A program made the position numbers and the translations under genes. From contig JAJTUP010000158.1 of NCBI GenBank assembly GCA_021399435.1, forward strand, positions 1 through 64,000: 64,000 nucleotides of DNA, given 5' to 3'. The DNA is from Diaporthe sp. PMI_573 (Eukaryota; Ascomycota; Sordariomycetes; Diaporthales; Diaporthaceae). The notes beneath the pieces were generated by a model, which was not told the origin of the DNA, did no database searches, and saw only the letters and a list, made by a program, of their open reading frames with translations. Shown here one piece after another: positions 1 to 11,645 of the stretch. The number at the start of each line of letters is the position of its first letter. The stretch's first letter is position 1.

Positions 1-579
1 CGGTTCTGCTGGAATTTGAAGGTAAGGGCGGCTTATATTTGGAAGATATTTAGGTTGCTAAGCTTCTAGCCAGGGGAAGTACTGGATATGCAGATTGGGC
101 CTATGACGAGGAGGGCCTGGGAAAACTGTGGGATGTTGAAATGAGCATGTTGTATTGATTGAAAAAGAAGAAAACTAGCGCTAACCAGCGGAAGCTAATG
201 ACAAGAAGACATCCAAATCCCAGCCACCAATGGATCGGAATAGCCATTGATCCGTGAAACAACGGATCTCAACATGGGAAGAGTCTCTCGAACTTTTGAA
301 GTTGCTAATATTTATTTACTAGTTAGTCGTCAACTCGGGCGAAATGACAAAATAATTTAGCCATTGTCCACTATACTGACCAATCACCTAGGCGAACTCA
401 CGGCGCTGGTTGTACGACTTTATCTTGAATTTAGTAGAGCTCATAGCGACAATGGAGACAATTGAATCTCTTTACGATAATACCGGCTCCTAACTGATGA
501 GGGAACAGGCAACGAACGGCTCGTCCTTTCTTTATCTAATGAGTGTTTAAAGGTTAGTCTTTTATATTTAGCCGCGCAT
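1..579. other. Left edge, no gene seen
   Basis: No reading frame of note, no recognisable RNA gene and no obvious repeat. Composition is moderately AT-rich, with several TAG/TAA-rich stretches that could be old RIP-affected repeat, but nothing identifies a family. Confidence 0.4.
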
Positions 580-1158
580 CTAGTTCGTCGCCTTTGCTGG
601 ACCGCGATCATCAAGGGGCCTTTCGACTGATATCTTTTCTAGATGTTCACGCTCCTCAATAAACAACTTCTGGGCAAAGTCCTTGATGGGATCTGGCGCC
701 GCCTGTAGGAGTAGGCTGTTCCTTGCAACCCCTTGCCCTAGCTGATCAATGCCTGTGGATACAATCCAAGAGTGATGAATATCGTTCGACTTCCAGCTTT
801 GAAAGGTTAGGCTGTCTTCGATCTGATCCCGTAACTACTGTTTTCCTTTTCCGCCTGTTTTCCTGATTTCGCGTCTATGTGATTTCTTTAAGTGCCGTGA
901 AAGTAGATCTGAATTTGTAGACCGTAGCCCACAATACCTGCAGGCAGATCCAACTTGAAGAGCTAGATGCGGATGCGGCGCAGACTTGTCGGCTCGCACA
1001 GGCAATGCATCGACTTCAGGGAGAGGTAGGGAATGGATAAGAGAATTGAGGCCTCGGCGAGCTGATTTAGGAGCACCGTGCTTCTTCCCCAAATGACATC
1101 CGTCGCGATCAGCATCTGCTTTTAACGCATAACCGTAGTGCGTGCAAATGATAGCTGG
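580..1158 (-). pseudogene. C2H2 zinc-finger protein fragment with in-frame amber stop
   Basis: Reading on the minus strand, one frame is open from about 1158 to the TAG at 580-582 except for a single TAG at 835-837, which follows a CAG codon. The first part holds a degenerate finger (ICTHYG...HLGKKH, one cysteine replaced by Tyr), the motif SLPLPEVDALP and a good finger CRYCGLRST...RHLKKSH. After the TAG the same frame continues as a charged segment (IHHSWIVSTGIDQLGQG, then KLFIEEREHLEK). The pattern of two fingers plus this tail resembles a fungal C2H2 family that is often repeated and found beside recQ-like helicases or transposons (DUF3505-like, from memory). No start codon is seen: an in-frame TAA at 1159-1161 closes the 5' side, so the gene is truncated. 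The TAG is most simply CAG-to-TAG, compatible with RIP. Function is unknown. Confidence 0.6.
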
Positions 1159-1609
1159 TTAAAGTAGGTTATAATGCAAATGAAGCTTTTGCAGTCTCTC
1201 TATCTGGCTTGAAGTGATTTCTGCACAGCAAGGGTGCTGTTAGAAAGGTTAATGATATGTCTCAGAATTCACTTTGTCTTAACTACTTTAAAGAATATAC
1301 GATAGAAGCTTGGTTCATCTTACGTTCTTGAGGTAGTCAATAGCATCTACCAGGATGGCACAGGCCACTGCGTTAGGAATGAGCCCCATTTCACATTCTT
1401 AGAAACGCAACCATTTTAGGAACGGGGCCCGGTCCAAGTTGGCGAAGAGGAGTAGACACCTTAGAGCTGTCATTGGCCCAAACTCGGGAACAGGGCCCGT
1501 TCCTGACTTAAATCATAGAGTAGATCAGAGTTAGAACGGTGCTGGGCGATCACGAAATGATATATATTAGAGAATCCTAGGTATACCATGAGATACACCC
1601 AAGACCCTC

Positions 1610-3173
1610 CTATACACACTTCCAACTATCCGGGTGGTTGGGGTCCCCAACTCCCTTATAGACGTTTCGAAGAGGGTATTTACAATGCCTCCTTTGGAAA
1701 GCAACTTTCCCAGAGCTCTTAGTCCCGTTGACATACGCCGTCCCTAGGATCGAATCCGGACCAACACCTTCTTCGACCCATCTAACAATAGCAGCCAGCA
1801 CGTTCCCCTCAGGCGTGTAGTCGGCAACGGTCGCTAATCCCTGTCCGATGAAAGTCGCACCTGATCCCCCGGTACAATGCGCTAAGCCAGAGATGCGAAA
1901 ATATCTGTAAAACTCGTCCAGGGCGTCAGACGGGAGGCCCATGGTCCGCGAAACATGGTTGTAGTATCGAGGTGAGTTATCGCTGGTGATCACAGCGTCC
2001 TGAAGTCCATGATAATGCAGAATCTTAGTCCCAGGATCCTTGGCAACCGAAAGGTCGCCTTTCCACGTTGCAATGTTGAACGGGTTGAGCTGAGATGCCG
2101 CCGCGTAGTCTTTCGGCCCAAACGTGGTAGGATCCCACGAGAGGTTATTATAGACAACATATTTGAACCAGTCGGGAGTAAACGGGGATGGGCGCCCCGC
2201 TAGGTAGAAACTGGTAGCGTCGGCTCCAGGTTGCAGTCGGGGATACACCAAAGCACCATCCACACCGTAGAGGTCGGAGAATACGGCTCGAACTGTGGCC
2301 GCTTGAGTTCCAGTCAAACAATTCTCAGTCCGGTTTGCGCCGCAGATGAGAGCTTCTGGGCGGTATTGACAAAGATCCGGGTCCTCCAGGATACCATCAA
2401 CATGGCCATCCAAGCCGTCGCATTGCGCCAGGATATCATTGTTGACGATAGACCAAAGATTTGCCGGGAGAAAAGTCGGAGGTCCTGGCGCGCCGGTGAT
2501 AGGATAGAAATGCCCACTCCAAGAGTTAAGGTTGTTGAAATCAAGTGCTGGTGCCCCGGCGACAATTCCATCAAAGTCTTCGGGGAAATCCTGTGCCTCT
2601 TTGAAGCCCTGCCTGCCACCAGTCGAGCAGCCCAAGTAGTATGATTTGGTATGATTTCTTCCGTAGAAGGCGTGGGTGACCCGCTTGCCAATGACTACGC
2701 CGGTATGAAGGGAGCGGTAGGCGAAGTCTTCGAGCACACCGGGGTTCTGATAGAATGGACGGCCAGAGGTCCCATTGTGGCCATTATTGGCGCCGACAGT
2801 AGTTATTCGCTGCGTAAGCCATATCTTCATACTGGATACATCCACCAAGTCCTCCGTTTCCGGTGCTAAGAAACCTTCCGGTCCATTCAAGCGGCAGCCA
2901 GGCCTCAAGACTGATGTTGCTCGTCGGGGATGTGGTGACAAGCATGGAGATACGGCATAGATCGGTGCTCACCACCTGAGCTGGGCGGCCGCAGGTCGGG
3001 TCATTATCCGGGAAGGTCACATTCGTGCCGGCGGTGACAGGCTCAGTGAACCAGATAGTGGTGTTTGGCAAGGTCAGGGTTTGGGCGAGGCGGGTGCACT
3101 TGTTGGCAAAGCTGCACATGACATGCTGAGCTGGCAGTAGCAGAAGTAAGGCCCAGACGTTGGCGGCTCTCAT
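1610..3173 (-). pseudogene. Secreted tannase / feruloyl esterase, frameshifted
   Basis: Serine esterase of the fungal tannase/feruloyl esterase family (PF07519 type), which hydrolyses ester bonds in tannins or plant-wall ferulates outside the cell. The ATG at 3173 opens a signal peptide (MRAANVWALLLLLPAQHVMC). The frame is then family-typical up to GGLGGCIQYEDMAYAA and meets a stop at 2784. From about 2803 the next frame carries TVGANNGHNGTSG, the nucleophile motif GCSTGGRQG, the acid in HYHGLQDA, the histidine in GLAHCTGG and a normal C-terminus ending at 1610. The join lacks a GT...AG intron. About five residues expected between the two parts are represented by only 7 bases, which suggests a small deletion (about 8 nt) rather than splicing. 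Combined length (~520 aa) is normal and all catalytic residues remain. It is either a recent pseudogene or an assembly/indel error. Composition is ordinary and there are no RIP stops. Confidence 0.85.
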
Positions 3174-3260
3174 GATGGCGGTGGGTGAGGTTGCGAATGC
3201 TCTAGTCTCTCTTGCGGTTGTCCAGCTTGATGGCGGTGAACTGACCTTTGGCCTCTTCCT

Positions 3261-3267
3261 TTTTATA
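3261..3267 (-). promoter_or_regulatory. TATA-like box upstream of the esterase
   Basis: TATAAAA on the minus strand, about 90 nt before the ATG at 3173, the usual distance for a fungal core promoter. Its presence suggests the gene was functional until recently. Confidence 0.4.
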
Positions 3268-3269
3268 CC

Positions 3270-4500
3270 GCACGGACAACAGAATCGAACCCATATTCAT
3301 CGGCATGGGTTATCCATAGTCCCTTCATGTGAACATCCTCGGCCCACCCGGGAACCCCGGGACCAACAGATCGATATGGGGATGGCAGTAGAGGCTGGGG
3401 ACTGAGCAAAGCGTGTAATCTTTCGGCCAACCGGGGGGGCGGCAAGGAGAGGCAAGACATGATGTCGGCAACGCGCTCGGCAACGGAGAGTATATTTGTG
3501 GGTTTGAGGGCAATCCAAGGGGCCACACGCCCGGCCCGGCTGTGGCCAATCAGAAGGGCCGGTCTGGCATAGTCAGCAGAAGGGCTGGCTACTACACCAA
3601 GCGCTTTGGTGCCCACGATGGCGATAGCTTCCCTTCTTTTTTTTGTAGCAAGAATCAAACCCGTACCCTACGTATGGTTTTTGCTCGCCTATTTGCACGT
3701 GCAAAGACCCCTTGACCTACGGCATTAGGGCCGTACCAACAATATTACATGACGGAAGCCAACGGATATTGGGTCGTCTGACAAGTCCACCAGCTGGGCC
3801 AGGTGCCATGTGTTCCATACTTAGTATTGCTACACCGAGATTGAATATCCATGCGTACAGCATTCGGATGAGATCTCAACCCTCTTCGGTAAATAGGACG
3901 AGGGATTCTACGAAGTACGTGTCTCCTTGAGGCTGAGACCAATTAAGCAAGGCCAGCGTTCCCCATCTGTCAACTCAATCAATCAGCTTGGCCAATTTCC
4001 CCCTTCAATCAAATCGACTTTCCCGAGTTCTATGTTGAAATGATTGTATACTCCTGTCTGCCGCTACGTTGCCTTGACATGTCCCAGATATGGGTTGCCA
4101 GGCGCAGATCCCCTACCCTAGATCATACCACCCAAGATGAGCGATACATCGGCATTGCATGCACCGACAACGTTGAAACTGGTACCTACTAACACAACCC
4201 ATTTCGGTTTCTTCCCCACCAGTCCAAGACGCGCTGACCTAACCTCCAAACGCGTCGCGAGTCACGACAACTCATCCTCCAGCACTTTTGCTATGAACCC
4301 TCGTCACGCCACAGCAAGATGTCTGACTCGCCCATGCTTTCATCGCCAGCAAGCATATCACCGGCAATCTCAACGCCGTGCACAACGCCAACGCAAGGGA
4401 TTTGGAGACGAAGAAAACAATGGCAATGCGTTATCATACCAACGGTTAAGGTTTCCTCACGAGTTTGTAACGTCCCTGCATGATCGGGTCGATCAATCTT
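3270..4500. other. Intergenic, no supported gene
   Basis: Several short frames occur on both strands (for example 3263-3658 minus and 4137-4502 plus), but none has a family motif, conserved start context or splice partner. Composition is ordinary, with no sign of RIP. Confidence 0.4.
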
Positions 4501-4699
4501 AACTTCAACGACCCCACCTGTCAGCAACTTGCATTCGCCGGGGTTGCGTAAATCTGGGTACGCCCGAATTCAAGCCGGCATACCTCTGTTCTCCGTACTG
4601 TGCTCACTTGGATTTAAACTTCAACGGCCCCACCTGTCAGCAACTTGCATTCGCCGGGGTAGCGTAAATATGGGTACGCCCGAATTCAAGCCGACATAC
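4501..4699. repeat. Two-copy tandem duplication, period 116 bp
   Basis: The 83-base segment 4501-4583 recurs at 4617-4699 with only a few substitutions; the 33-base spacer is not duplicated in the second copy. It lies in an intergenic stretch. It could be a small local duplication or the end of an unrecognised element. Confidence 0.8.
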
Positions 4700-5261
4700 G
4701 ACGTTGGAGTGCCGAGATCTGTCTACGTAATCTCATTCTGAGAAATCGGTAGAAATCGTCCCATGAGATGACGATGCCCACCGGTCCGGCTGGCTCTGGG
4801 GGCGCAGCCACTTAACCCGTGACCCGCTATCCCTACGAATTGGCCTGTTCTAGATAGACCCTGACTTGACATGCTTGTGGTGTACACTACTTCCGCAGTG
4901 TAACGGGCTAGGGACTATATCCTTGCGGCTGTGCCGTAGGACCTACAAGGCCCGTCCGTGCTAGGGATGAGAAAACTGGCACTTAGGAACTTCTTTGTTC
5001 TTTATTTTTGATGTAAATGGCATCCTGGACTAGATAGCTGGAACACAGTTGCTAGGGGCCGTTCACACCACTCACTTGTCTATGCCGCTCGCTTATCATG
5101 TACGTTTTTATATTAAAAAAATACTATTCTCTGATATAAAGTGCTAAATTATGTACTTTGGCTAGGCTTCTCGGCCTTCTTCCGGTTAATGTACTCAAAT
5201 TTAGTAAAGAATATGGCGGACCTTATGGGGTGACGGACCTCTGGTGAGCAAGTCTAATCCT

Positions 5262-5752
5262 TCTATTAGGTGGTCTGAAGGGTAGTGCCTTCAGCAGTAG
5301 GTTTCATGTAGCAGGGTCGCAGTAGGGTGCCTGAGGCGAATTAGGACAGTGTATAAGTAGTCTAGACAACTTTATATTGAATTTAAGTAGGCTTCTGTCA
5401 GCCCTCCTCACAGTCCTTCCGACATCGTCTCACCCGCGGGCACGCGTAGGTTGGCTCTAGTACAAAAATAGCAAGGCCAGAAAATTCGCCCTTTAGACTC
5501 ACTATCTTTAGTTATAAATAACCAGCCAACCCTAACTCTAATAGTAACCAAACTAAATACAGATAAACTTTAGAAATTAGGCTATCTAATAGACTAGGTT
5601 ATATACTTTTTAGGTAAAAAATAAGGGTAATGTAAAGGTATAAAGTTAGGGTCTTAAAATAGCCTAAAAAATTAACTCACGGCTACTAAACTCATCTTTT
5701 GGTGTGCACGCCATGTAGGCATATAGCTAAATTTAAGCGTTTCTATTTAACA
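5262..5752 (-). repeat. Repeat family A, copy 1 (inverted)
   Basis: On the minus strand it starts TGTTAAATAGAAACGCTT and runs to the region of GTGCCTTCAGCAG. It aligns along its length with 10054-10576 and 51993-52506. Most differences are C-to-T or G-to-A, as RIP would produce. Confidence 0.8.
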
Positions 5753-6099
5753 GAACCCTCTAACTACTAATTAAGCTTTAAACTTAAAAACTCGGTTATT
5801 TTTGTCTTTTTTTTCTCTTAAGACTAGTCGACTAGTAATAGGCTTTTCATCTTTTAAAAGCTTACTATCTGGCTAAAATTCGAGGGTATTTTGTAGAACA
5901 ATCTGCTTAAATTCGCTATAGATTGCCTGTAGCCATTTAGCCTTATTAAGACTTTTTAATATCTATTTCCAGGTTTGGAGGGCTTGAGTATTAGTAGTAC
6001 TAAATGCTATTTGGCGTGCTTTCTAAAAAATAGAATAGGCGATTCCTTTAGCGTATAATAGGTCTATTTCTTTAGGTAGAGTTAGATCTAAACCCTCTA

Positions 6100-6345
6100 A
6101 AAACGACTTTATAGGGCCTAAAGTAGGCCCTATATCCTCTAATTCTCCGGAACCCTATAGGGGGTCCCTAGAACCTTATAAGGGGTCCCCTTCTACAGAG
6201 AGAGCAGGTAAGCCTAGAATAAGCTCTTCTAGGGGGTCTAAAATAGGCCCAGCAGCTTCTAGAGGGCCTAAGAGAGGCCCACTAGGCTTCAAAGGGCCTA
6301 AAATAGGCTCTCTGGCGGTTATAAGGTCTATATCCCTATTTAGAG
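6100..6345. repeat. Cluster of GGGCCTAAA-type short palindromic repeats
   Basis: A run of short imperfect repeats alternating AGGGCCTAAA and TAGGCCC/GGGGTCC motifs about every 20-30 bases inside the decayed block. It could be RIP-altered repetitive coding sequence of an old element. The GC-rich islands stand out from the surrounding AT-rich DNA. Confidence 0.4.
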
Positions 6346-6735
6346 GGTCTAAAAGACCCTCTTCTACCCCTTCTGGCCCAAAACCGCCACTAGTATCTAA
6401 ACTAGTATCTATACTGCTTAAATCCTCGTAAATCTTAACAATAGAGATTTTTAAAACAGTATTATTAAACGGAAACGCTCGATTTTAGCTATGTGCTTAT
6501 ATAGTATACACATTAGTGTAATAATTACACCAAACTTTTGTAAGATTTAGTAGGTAACCTATAGAGTTTATATTAGCAGTAAAGCATAAAGGTAATACTT
6601 AACTAATTAATATACTAAAATATTGTTATTTTTAATAGTATAATTACTAGCGGTAAGGCTATCTAGTTGTTAAACTAAATACTTAGATTAACGACTAAAG
6701 AATCTATTTTATAAAAGCTATCTTGTTACAAATGT

Positions 6736-7150
6736 AACAGGAATAGAACCAGGGTTTAACTATTAGTCCCCTAAAGGCACAGATAAACTCTATAGGCCAG
6801 CAGGACAGGCCAGTAGAAAGAGGCACGGCCTAATAGGCACGTAATTAAGACACTTGCTTACCTAAGCCCTAGATTACTTGGATTACCAGCAAGGCAATAA
6901 GCCAAGTAAGCTAACTAAATTACTACAGATTACTAGATTACCAGTAAGCCCAGTAAGCCACAACAAGCTATACTAAAAAATTAGACATATAAAAGATACA
7001 CTTATTACCAAATAGCTAGATAGTATAGACAGCTTTTTAATAGTTAATTTAAGTATTTACCCTTAAATAGCTTTTATTAGCTTATAATTATTATTAGAAA
7101 CTATATTGCTCAATTAACTACCTTATTATATATCTTGGATATAAACCTAA
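6736..7150 (+). repeat. Probable solo or partial Gypsy LTR
   Basis: Starts TGTAACAGGAATAGAACC. Its second half (an ATATAAAAGATACAC box, then TTAATTTAAGTATTTA) matches in order and spacing the R/U5-like part of the 493-bp LTR at 31631-32123. No internal coding remnant adjoins it. The exact end is uncertain because the DNA is heavily RIP-altered. Confidence 0.4.
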
Positions 7151-7521
7151 TCTTTTAATTTAAAAGACCCAGAAAGCCTTAATTATTATATATTTACTAT
7201 AGTAATAACTATATCCTTATATATTTTAACTCTTTAGTAGCTTAATAGAATTAATATTAATTCTATTAACTATATATTTAGTATTACTTAACTAGATTAA
7301 TATTAAGCCTTTAATTCTATTTTAAAGTAGGTCCCTAACTCTAACCCTGGCCTTAGCATAATTTTATAACTCTGCTAACTAGTGCCGCAGGGCTGGCATT
7401 ATAACATCTAATCTAGGTTGTCTAAATTACCCAAATAGGTCCCTTAGGTGCCAACATATTAGTTTATAACAGCCGGGAGATAAGTTTAGTGGCTATAAGT
7501 TAATATTTTGGGCTATTAAAA

Positions 7522-7835
7522 ACGGGACACCAAGCCGAGCATAGGTGTACATTCTGCTGGCCCCTCTAAATAAGAGAGAGGAAACTGCTAGAAGGCTCCA
7601 ACACAAAGAAAGAAGAGATAATAAAAAAGGGCCAAAAGGGCCATAAAGGCAGTAAAAGCAATATTTAGGTTCTAATCAGACAATGTTATAAGTTATTAAA
7701 TAATAATAATAGAAGAATAAGTTAAGATTATTGCTTTAGCCCTTAAGAGAGACAAAAGCTTATCCGATACTTATAGTATAAACAGCCAAGAAAAATTCAT
7801 TATACTAGCTATATAAAATACTACACCCTATAACA
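7522..7835 (+). repeat. Repeat family B copy, diverged
   Basis: Begins near ACGGGACACCAAGCCGAGCA and ends near ACACCCTATAACA. It is homologous to the two tandem units at 52860-53575 and their tail to ~53600 (ACGGGCTACCAAATTAAGCA ... CACCCCGTAACA). The ...TAACA end and AT-rich leader are LTR-like, but no partner LTR was found. Confidence 0.5.
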
Positions 7836-7839
7836 TACT

Positions 7840-10050
7840 CCTCTCCGGCCCTTTACTCCCTAGAGTAAAAGGGGCAACTAAACCGTGCCTCCATTATTCT
7901 AATTAGTCCCTTTCTCCCTATCTACAGCGCTTAGCTTACCGGTCTCGTATAGTAACTTAGTTAATAATATTCTAAATATTACCTTCCAAATGTTTTTAAA
8001 TAACGCAAGCCTATCTATAGAATTCTAGCTATATCGTAGATATCAAAATCCATTTCTTTATACTTTTCACAGCTATATAATAATAAGCCCAAGCATTATA
8101 AGCTCTAATCTAATTACGCCATTCTATACACTCCTTATCTATTACAACATTATTAGAATCTATACTCTAGTATCTATTAATTTAGTAAAACCTTAAGCTT
8201 ATCTTAGTAACAGCTAGCTGTAACTTAATTGTCTTGGCATAAATATAAAATAGTTTATTATTTAAAGTTAGTATATTTATTATTAAAGAAAGCGGCTACT
8301 TTAATTAGGTATATAAGATCCTGGTATTAATAGGGTAGAATAAGTTAATTTGCTTAAAGTAATTATTTAGTTTCTTTAAAACTATCTCGATTAATATCTA
8401 TCTTATCGGCAAAAGAGATAGATTTACAAAAAGTCCTTTATTATATAGTTTCCATCTAATAAGCTTAGGTTATAAAATTAGACTATATTTTTTTTTCAGC
8501 TTGCTATACTTATTAAATCTAATTAAAAGACAGTTAGTCAGTACCTAAAGTCTATATCTAGTTTTATTTAGCTCTAATTAAATAGTATATATCTATATCT
8601 AGACTACTATTTTTTTAGTAGAAAGCCCTATATAAGAAATTTTAGCCAAATTTAAACTCTTCTAATTACTAAATTTCTAGTTATTTCTTTCTCTATTCTC
8701 TTAAAAAAAGAAAGCTATATAATTGGCTACCTACCAGCTATAGTTAATAGCGTTTATTTAAAGAGATATAGAAACTCTAATTATCTTTAGCTCTTTTATA
8801 CTAAGGCAAGCTTCTTTAATAAAGCTCTTACAAGTATTTACAATCTTCTTAAAGTTAAGGCTTTATTTTATTATATCTAAATAAGTATTAATAGATTTAA
8901 GGCAATTAGTAGTATAGTTATATATTTTAAAGACAAAATATTTAAATATATATATAAACATAATAATAAACCGGTAGTCTTCTATTAGTTATAACTATTT
9001 AAAGCTTAAATAGGCTGGCTAATTATAAGAAATAATAAAAAAATTAATATATATAATGTTAGTAAAATCAAATAGCTACTATTTAATTAAGGCTAAAATA
9101 TAGTTGCTTTAAAGCTTTAAACCTTAAGCCAGAAAGCCTTCTATATCTACTAGGTTTAGCGCTAAGTATATCTAGTTTTCCCTAAAGAAATTCTATAATT
9201 TAGGCAGCAATTAAAGAATAAGGTATATATTAACACCGGGAAAATACTCTACAACTATCTTTTACATCTCTTTTATTATAATAGTATAATTAAGGTTAAA
9301 GTATAACGGCCTTTTCTTATATTCTATTAGCTAGACTTAACTAATCTTTAGTCTACTTATAAGAATTTAGGTCTTAAATAGGTCTTAAAAAGGGTCTTTA
9401 TTAGTCTTGTAACTAAAGTTATAACAGTTTTAAATATTGATAAAATTAGAGAAACAGATACTAGATAATTATATACCAAATTTATTATAAAAAATAGTTA
9501 AGATAGTTAAATAATAAGGTTAATCTAATTAGCAGTAGATATAGATTTAACAGACAGTATTATGGCGTCTAGATTAATAGTTTCTAAGAAAACGCTAGGC
9601 AAGAACTCAGGAAATCTATAGCAAGAAGAGGCAGGTTATAAAGTCCTAGTTATATAGGTATCAGACTTAAAATAACGGCTAGATTTGCTTTTTCTCAACT
9701 ATCTGTCGCTTATAGTAGCTTTCTAATTAGTTGCATATATAGTAAAAAGTATTAGGGAATTAAGTAGATAGTAAAAGGAGGAGTAAAGTATAAAGAAAGT
9801 AGCGAGAGAGCTTATACCCTTAGAAAATACTATATAGGTAATTAAGTAAAAAGGTTAATATCGTTAAAGGTAACCCCGGCAGTTTAAGATTATAAGCAGA
9901 AAGAAAGAAAGGTTAGCAATAATACACCTTATCTAAATTACTTTTTTAGTATTAGCTAACATTTAGAGATAGTTAATTAGAGGCCAGGTAATAGTTAAAA
10001 GTAATTTATAAGTATCAATAGAACAGGTTTTAAAGAAAAGTTGCCTTAAA
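7840..10050. other. RIP desert inside the inverted-repeat block
   Basis: Extremely TA-rich sequence with stop codons every few codons in all frames. I could not identify a protein family. Confidence 0.6.
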
Positions 10051-10053
10051 TAT

Positions 10054-10576
10054 TGTTAAACAAAAATACTTATATAGGCACTACACGTAGAGAGTTACCC
10101 TAGACTTGGCACTAGATTTTCTCTAAGTACCTATAGGGCATACATACCAGCAGATAAGTTTAGTAGCCGTAAGTCGATTTTTTAGGCTGTTTTAAGACCC
10201 TAACTTCGTACCTCTACATTCCCCTTATTTCTTACCCAAAAAGCATATACCTTAGTTTACTAGATAGTCTGATTTCTAAAGTTTATCTGTATTTAGTTTG
10301 GTTACTGTCAGGGTTAGGGTTGGCTGGCTGCTTAAAGCCAAAGATAGTGGGTCTAAGGGCCGAATTTTCCGGCCTCGCCATTCCTGCACCAGAGCCAACC
10401 CACGCGTGCCCGCGGGTGAGATAATGTCGGAAGGACTGTAAGGAGGGCTGACAGAAGCCTACTCAAATTTAATGCAAAGTTGTCCGAACTATTCTCAATC
10501 GTCCCAACTCGCCTCCAGGCACCTTACTGCGACCCTGCCAAATACACACTGCTGAAGGCACCAACCTTTAGAATTA
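10054..10576 (+). repeat. Repeat family A, copy 2
   Basis: Starts TGTTAAACAAAAATACTTAT and ends AACCTTTAGAATTA. Co-linear with copy 3 (51993-52506) and inverted relative to copy 1. Contains CAGGGTTAGGGTT at 10309-10321, a telomere-like double repeat also found in unrelated elements of this window. Confidence 0.8.
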
Positions 10577-11640
10577 GGATAGAGATTAAGTAACCAGGCT
10601 TATTTATAAAAACTAAACAGCATCTTGGAAAGTCTGCCAAGGGCAAAAGTCTAAAAAGGGCCTCTAAGAGCGGCATGAAACAAGCCAACAATGGCTTACA
10701 CGTTTAGAGCCACCCTGAGGCCTCTGGTGGTAGAAGACCTAGAATCTGGACCTGGTTTCTGTTTGACGGGTAGACAACCCATTGCATCAGTGAGGTCTTA
10801 GGTTAACATGCAACCCCACTTACAGGGAGGGGTGGCAAGAACTGGGATCAGTAGAGTACAGAAAGTGGTTGCGCGTGGCAGAAAAAATGGCAACTTCAAG
10901 GACTATCAGAATCATAAGCGCTGTTGGACAGCGTGGGGTGGATATGGTCTCATCAATGAATCAAACGGCGCAATTTGACTACAACTCCGCATCGTGATCG
11001 CTGAACAGGTAACCCGCAGGGGGTGACTCACACCTCGAACACATCAATTGCAAGCAGCGTCTTACAGGGCTATATGGAGCGGATCGAATGTGCTGGCGCT
11101 GTCAGCAGCGACAGTGATGATACGGTATTGTTTGGTCGCCGTGCTAGGGTTAAGGTCAGGGACGCTCTCACAGCGTAACTTGTACGTGGAACTACCCGCC
11201 GAGGTGGTCGTTCTGGAGACTCAGGCGGCCGCTTTCATGGCTATTTACTCTGGTCTCTTAATATCGGGTGCTTTGGACCGCTTAAGAAGGCATAGTATCA
11301 GCAAATAGAGCATATGATCAGATGCTCTACAAACCACTTTTCCAAGACCGACTTTTTTTCTGGCTTTTTATGCTGCCCATGAAGCCGCCATGATATAAAG
11401 TAATATTAAGGGAGGTTTTAGAGGGACCGGACTTGCTCCTTTAAACCCAGAAAGTGTTATATCAAAGCTTGATGTGTAACTACGGACCCCAACGCCTAAA
11501 CTTTAATACTTCCATCTGATGTTTTATTGCCTTCGTTCTCTTAGAACATAACTTGAGTGCCTCTATAATAGAAGCCGACCAGGACTCTGATTTTGCCACA
11601 GACCGGGATGTAAACATTGGCCTTGATCGAGTATGTATTC
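10577..11640. other. Intergenic, no supported gene
   Basis: Composition returns to normal. The only frame of size (11048-11308, plus) starts at TTG and has no recognisable motif. This is the downstream region of the dehydrogenase gene. Confidence 0.4.
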
Positions 11641-11645
11641 TACGC

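Larger units (their letters stand above)
5262..10576. mobile_element. RIP-decayed block bounded by inverted ~0.5-kb repeats
   Basis: The left end (about 5262-5752) and right end (10054-10576) are inverted copies of one ~0.5-kb sequence. Shared landmarks are ACGCGTGCCCGCGGGTGAG, GAGGGCTGACAGAAGCC and GTGCCTTCAGCAG near the tips. Between them lie ~4.3 kb of very TA-rich DNA with no open frame longer than a few dozen codons. Either this is one 5.3-kb element with very long terminal inverted repeats, or two independent insertions of the same repeat face each other. A third copy at 52 kb stands alone, which favours the second reading. A partial fourth start (ATTAAACGGAAACGCTC) at about 6463 also points to repeated nested insertion. 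No transposase could be read. Confidence 0.5.

Noticed and set aside
2009..2869. Plus-strand frames of 60-137 codons
   Set aside because: They are antisense shadows of the tannase/feruloyl esterase, whose motifs and triad are on the minus strand.
3275..3345. AGAATCGAACCC stretch resembling a T-arm of a minus-strand tRNA
   Set aside because: The acceptor stem does not pair and no D-arm or anticodon arm could be folded.
3263..3658. Minus-strand 131-codon frame
   Set aside because: No motif, starts inside the esterase promoter, no splice or family support.
11048..11308. 86-codon plus-strand frame
   Set aside because: Starts at TTG, no recognisable domain, no context.
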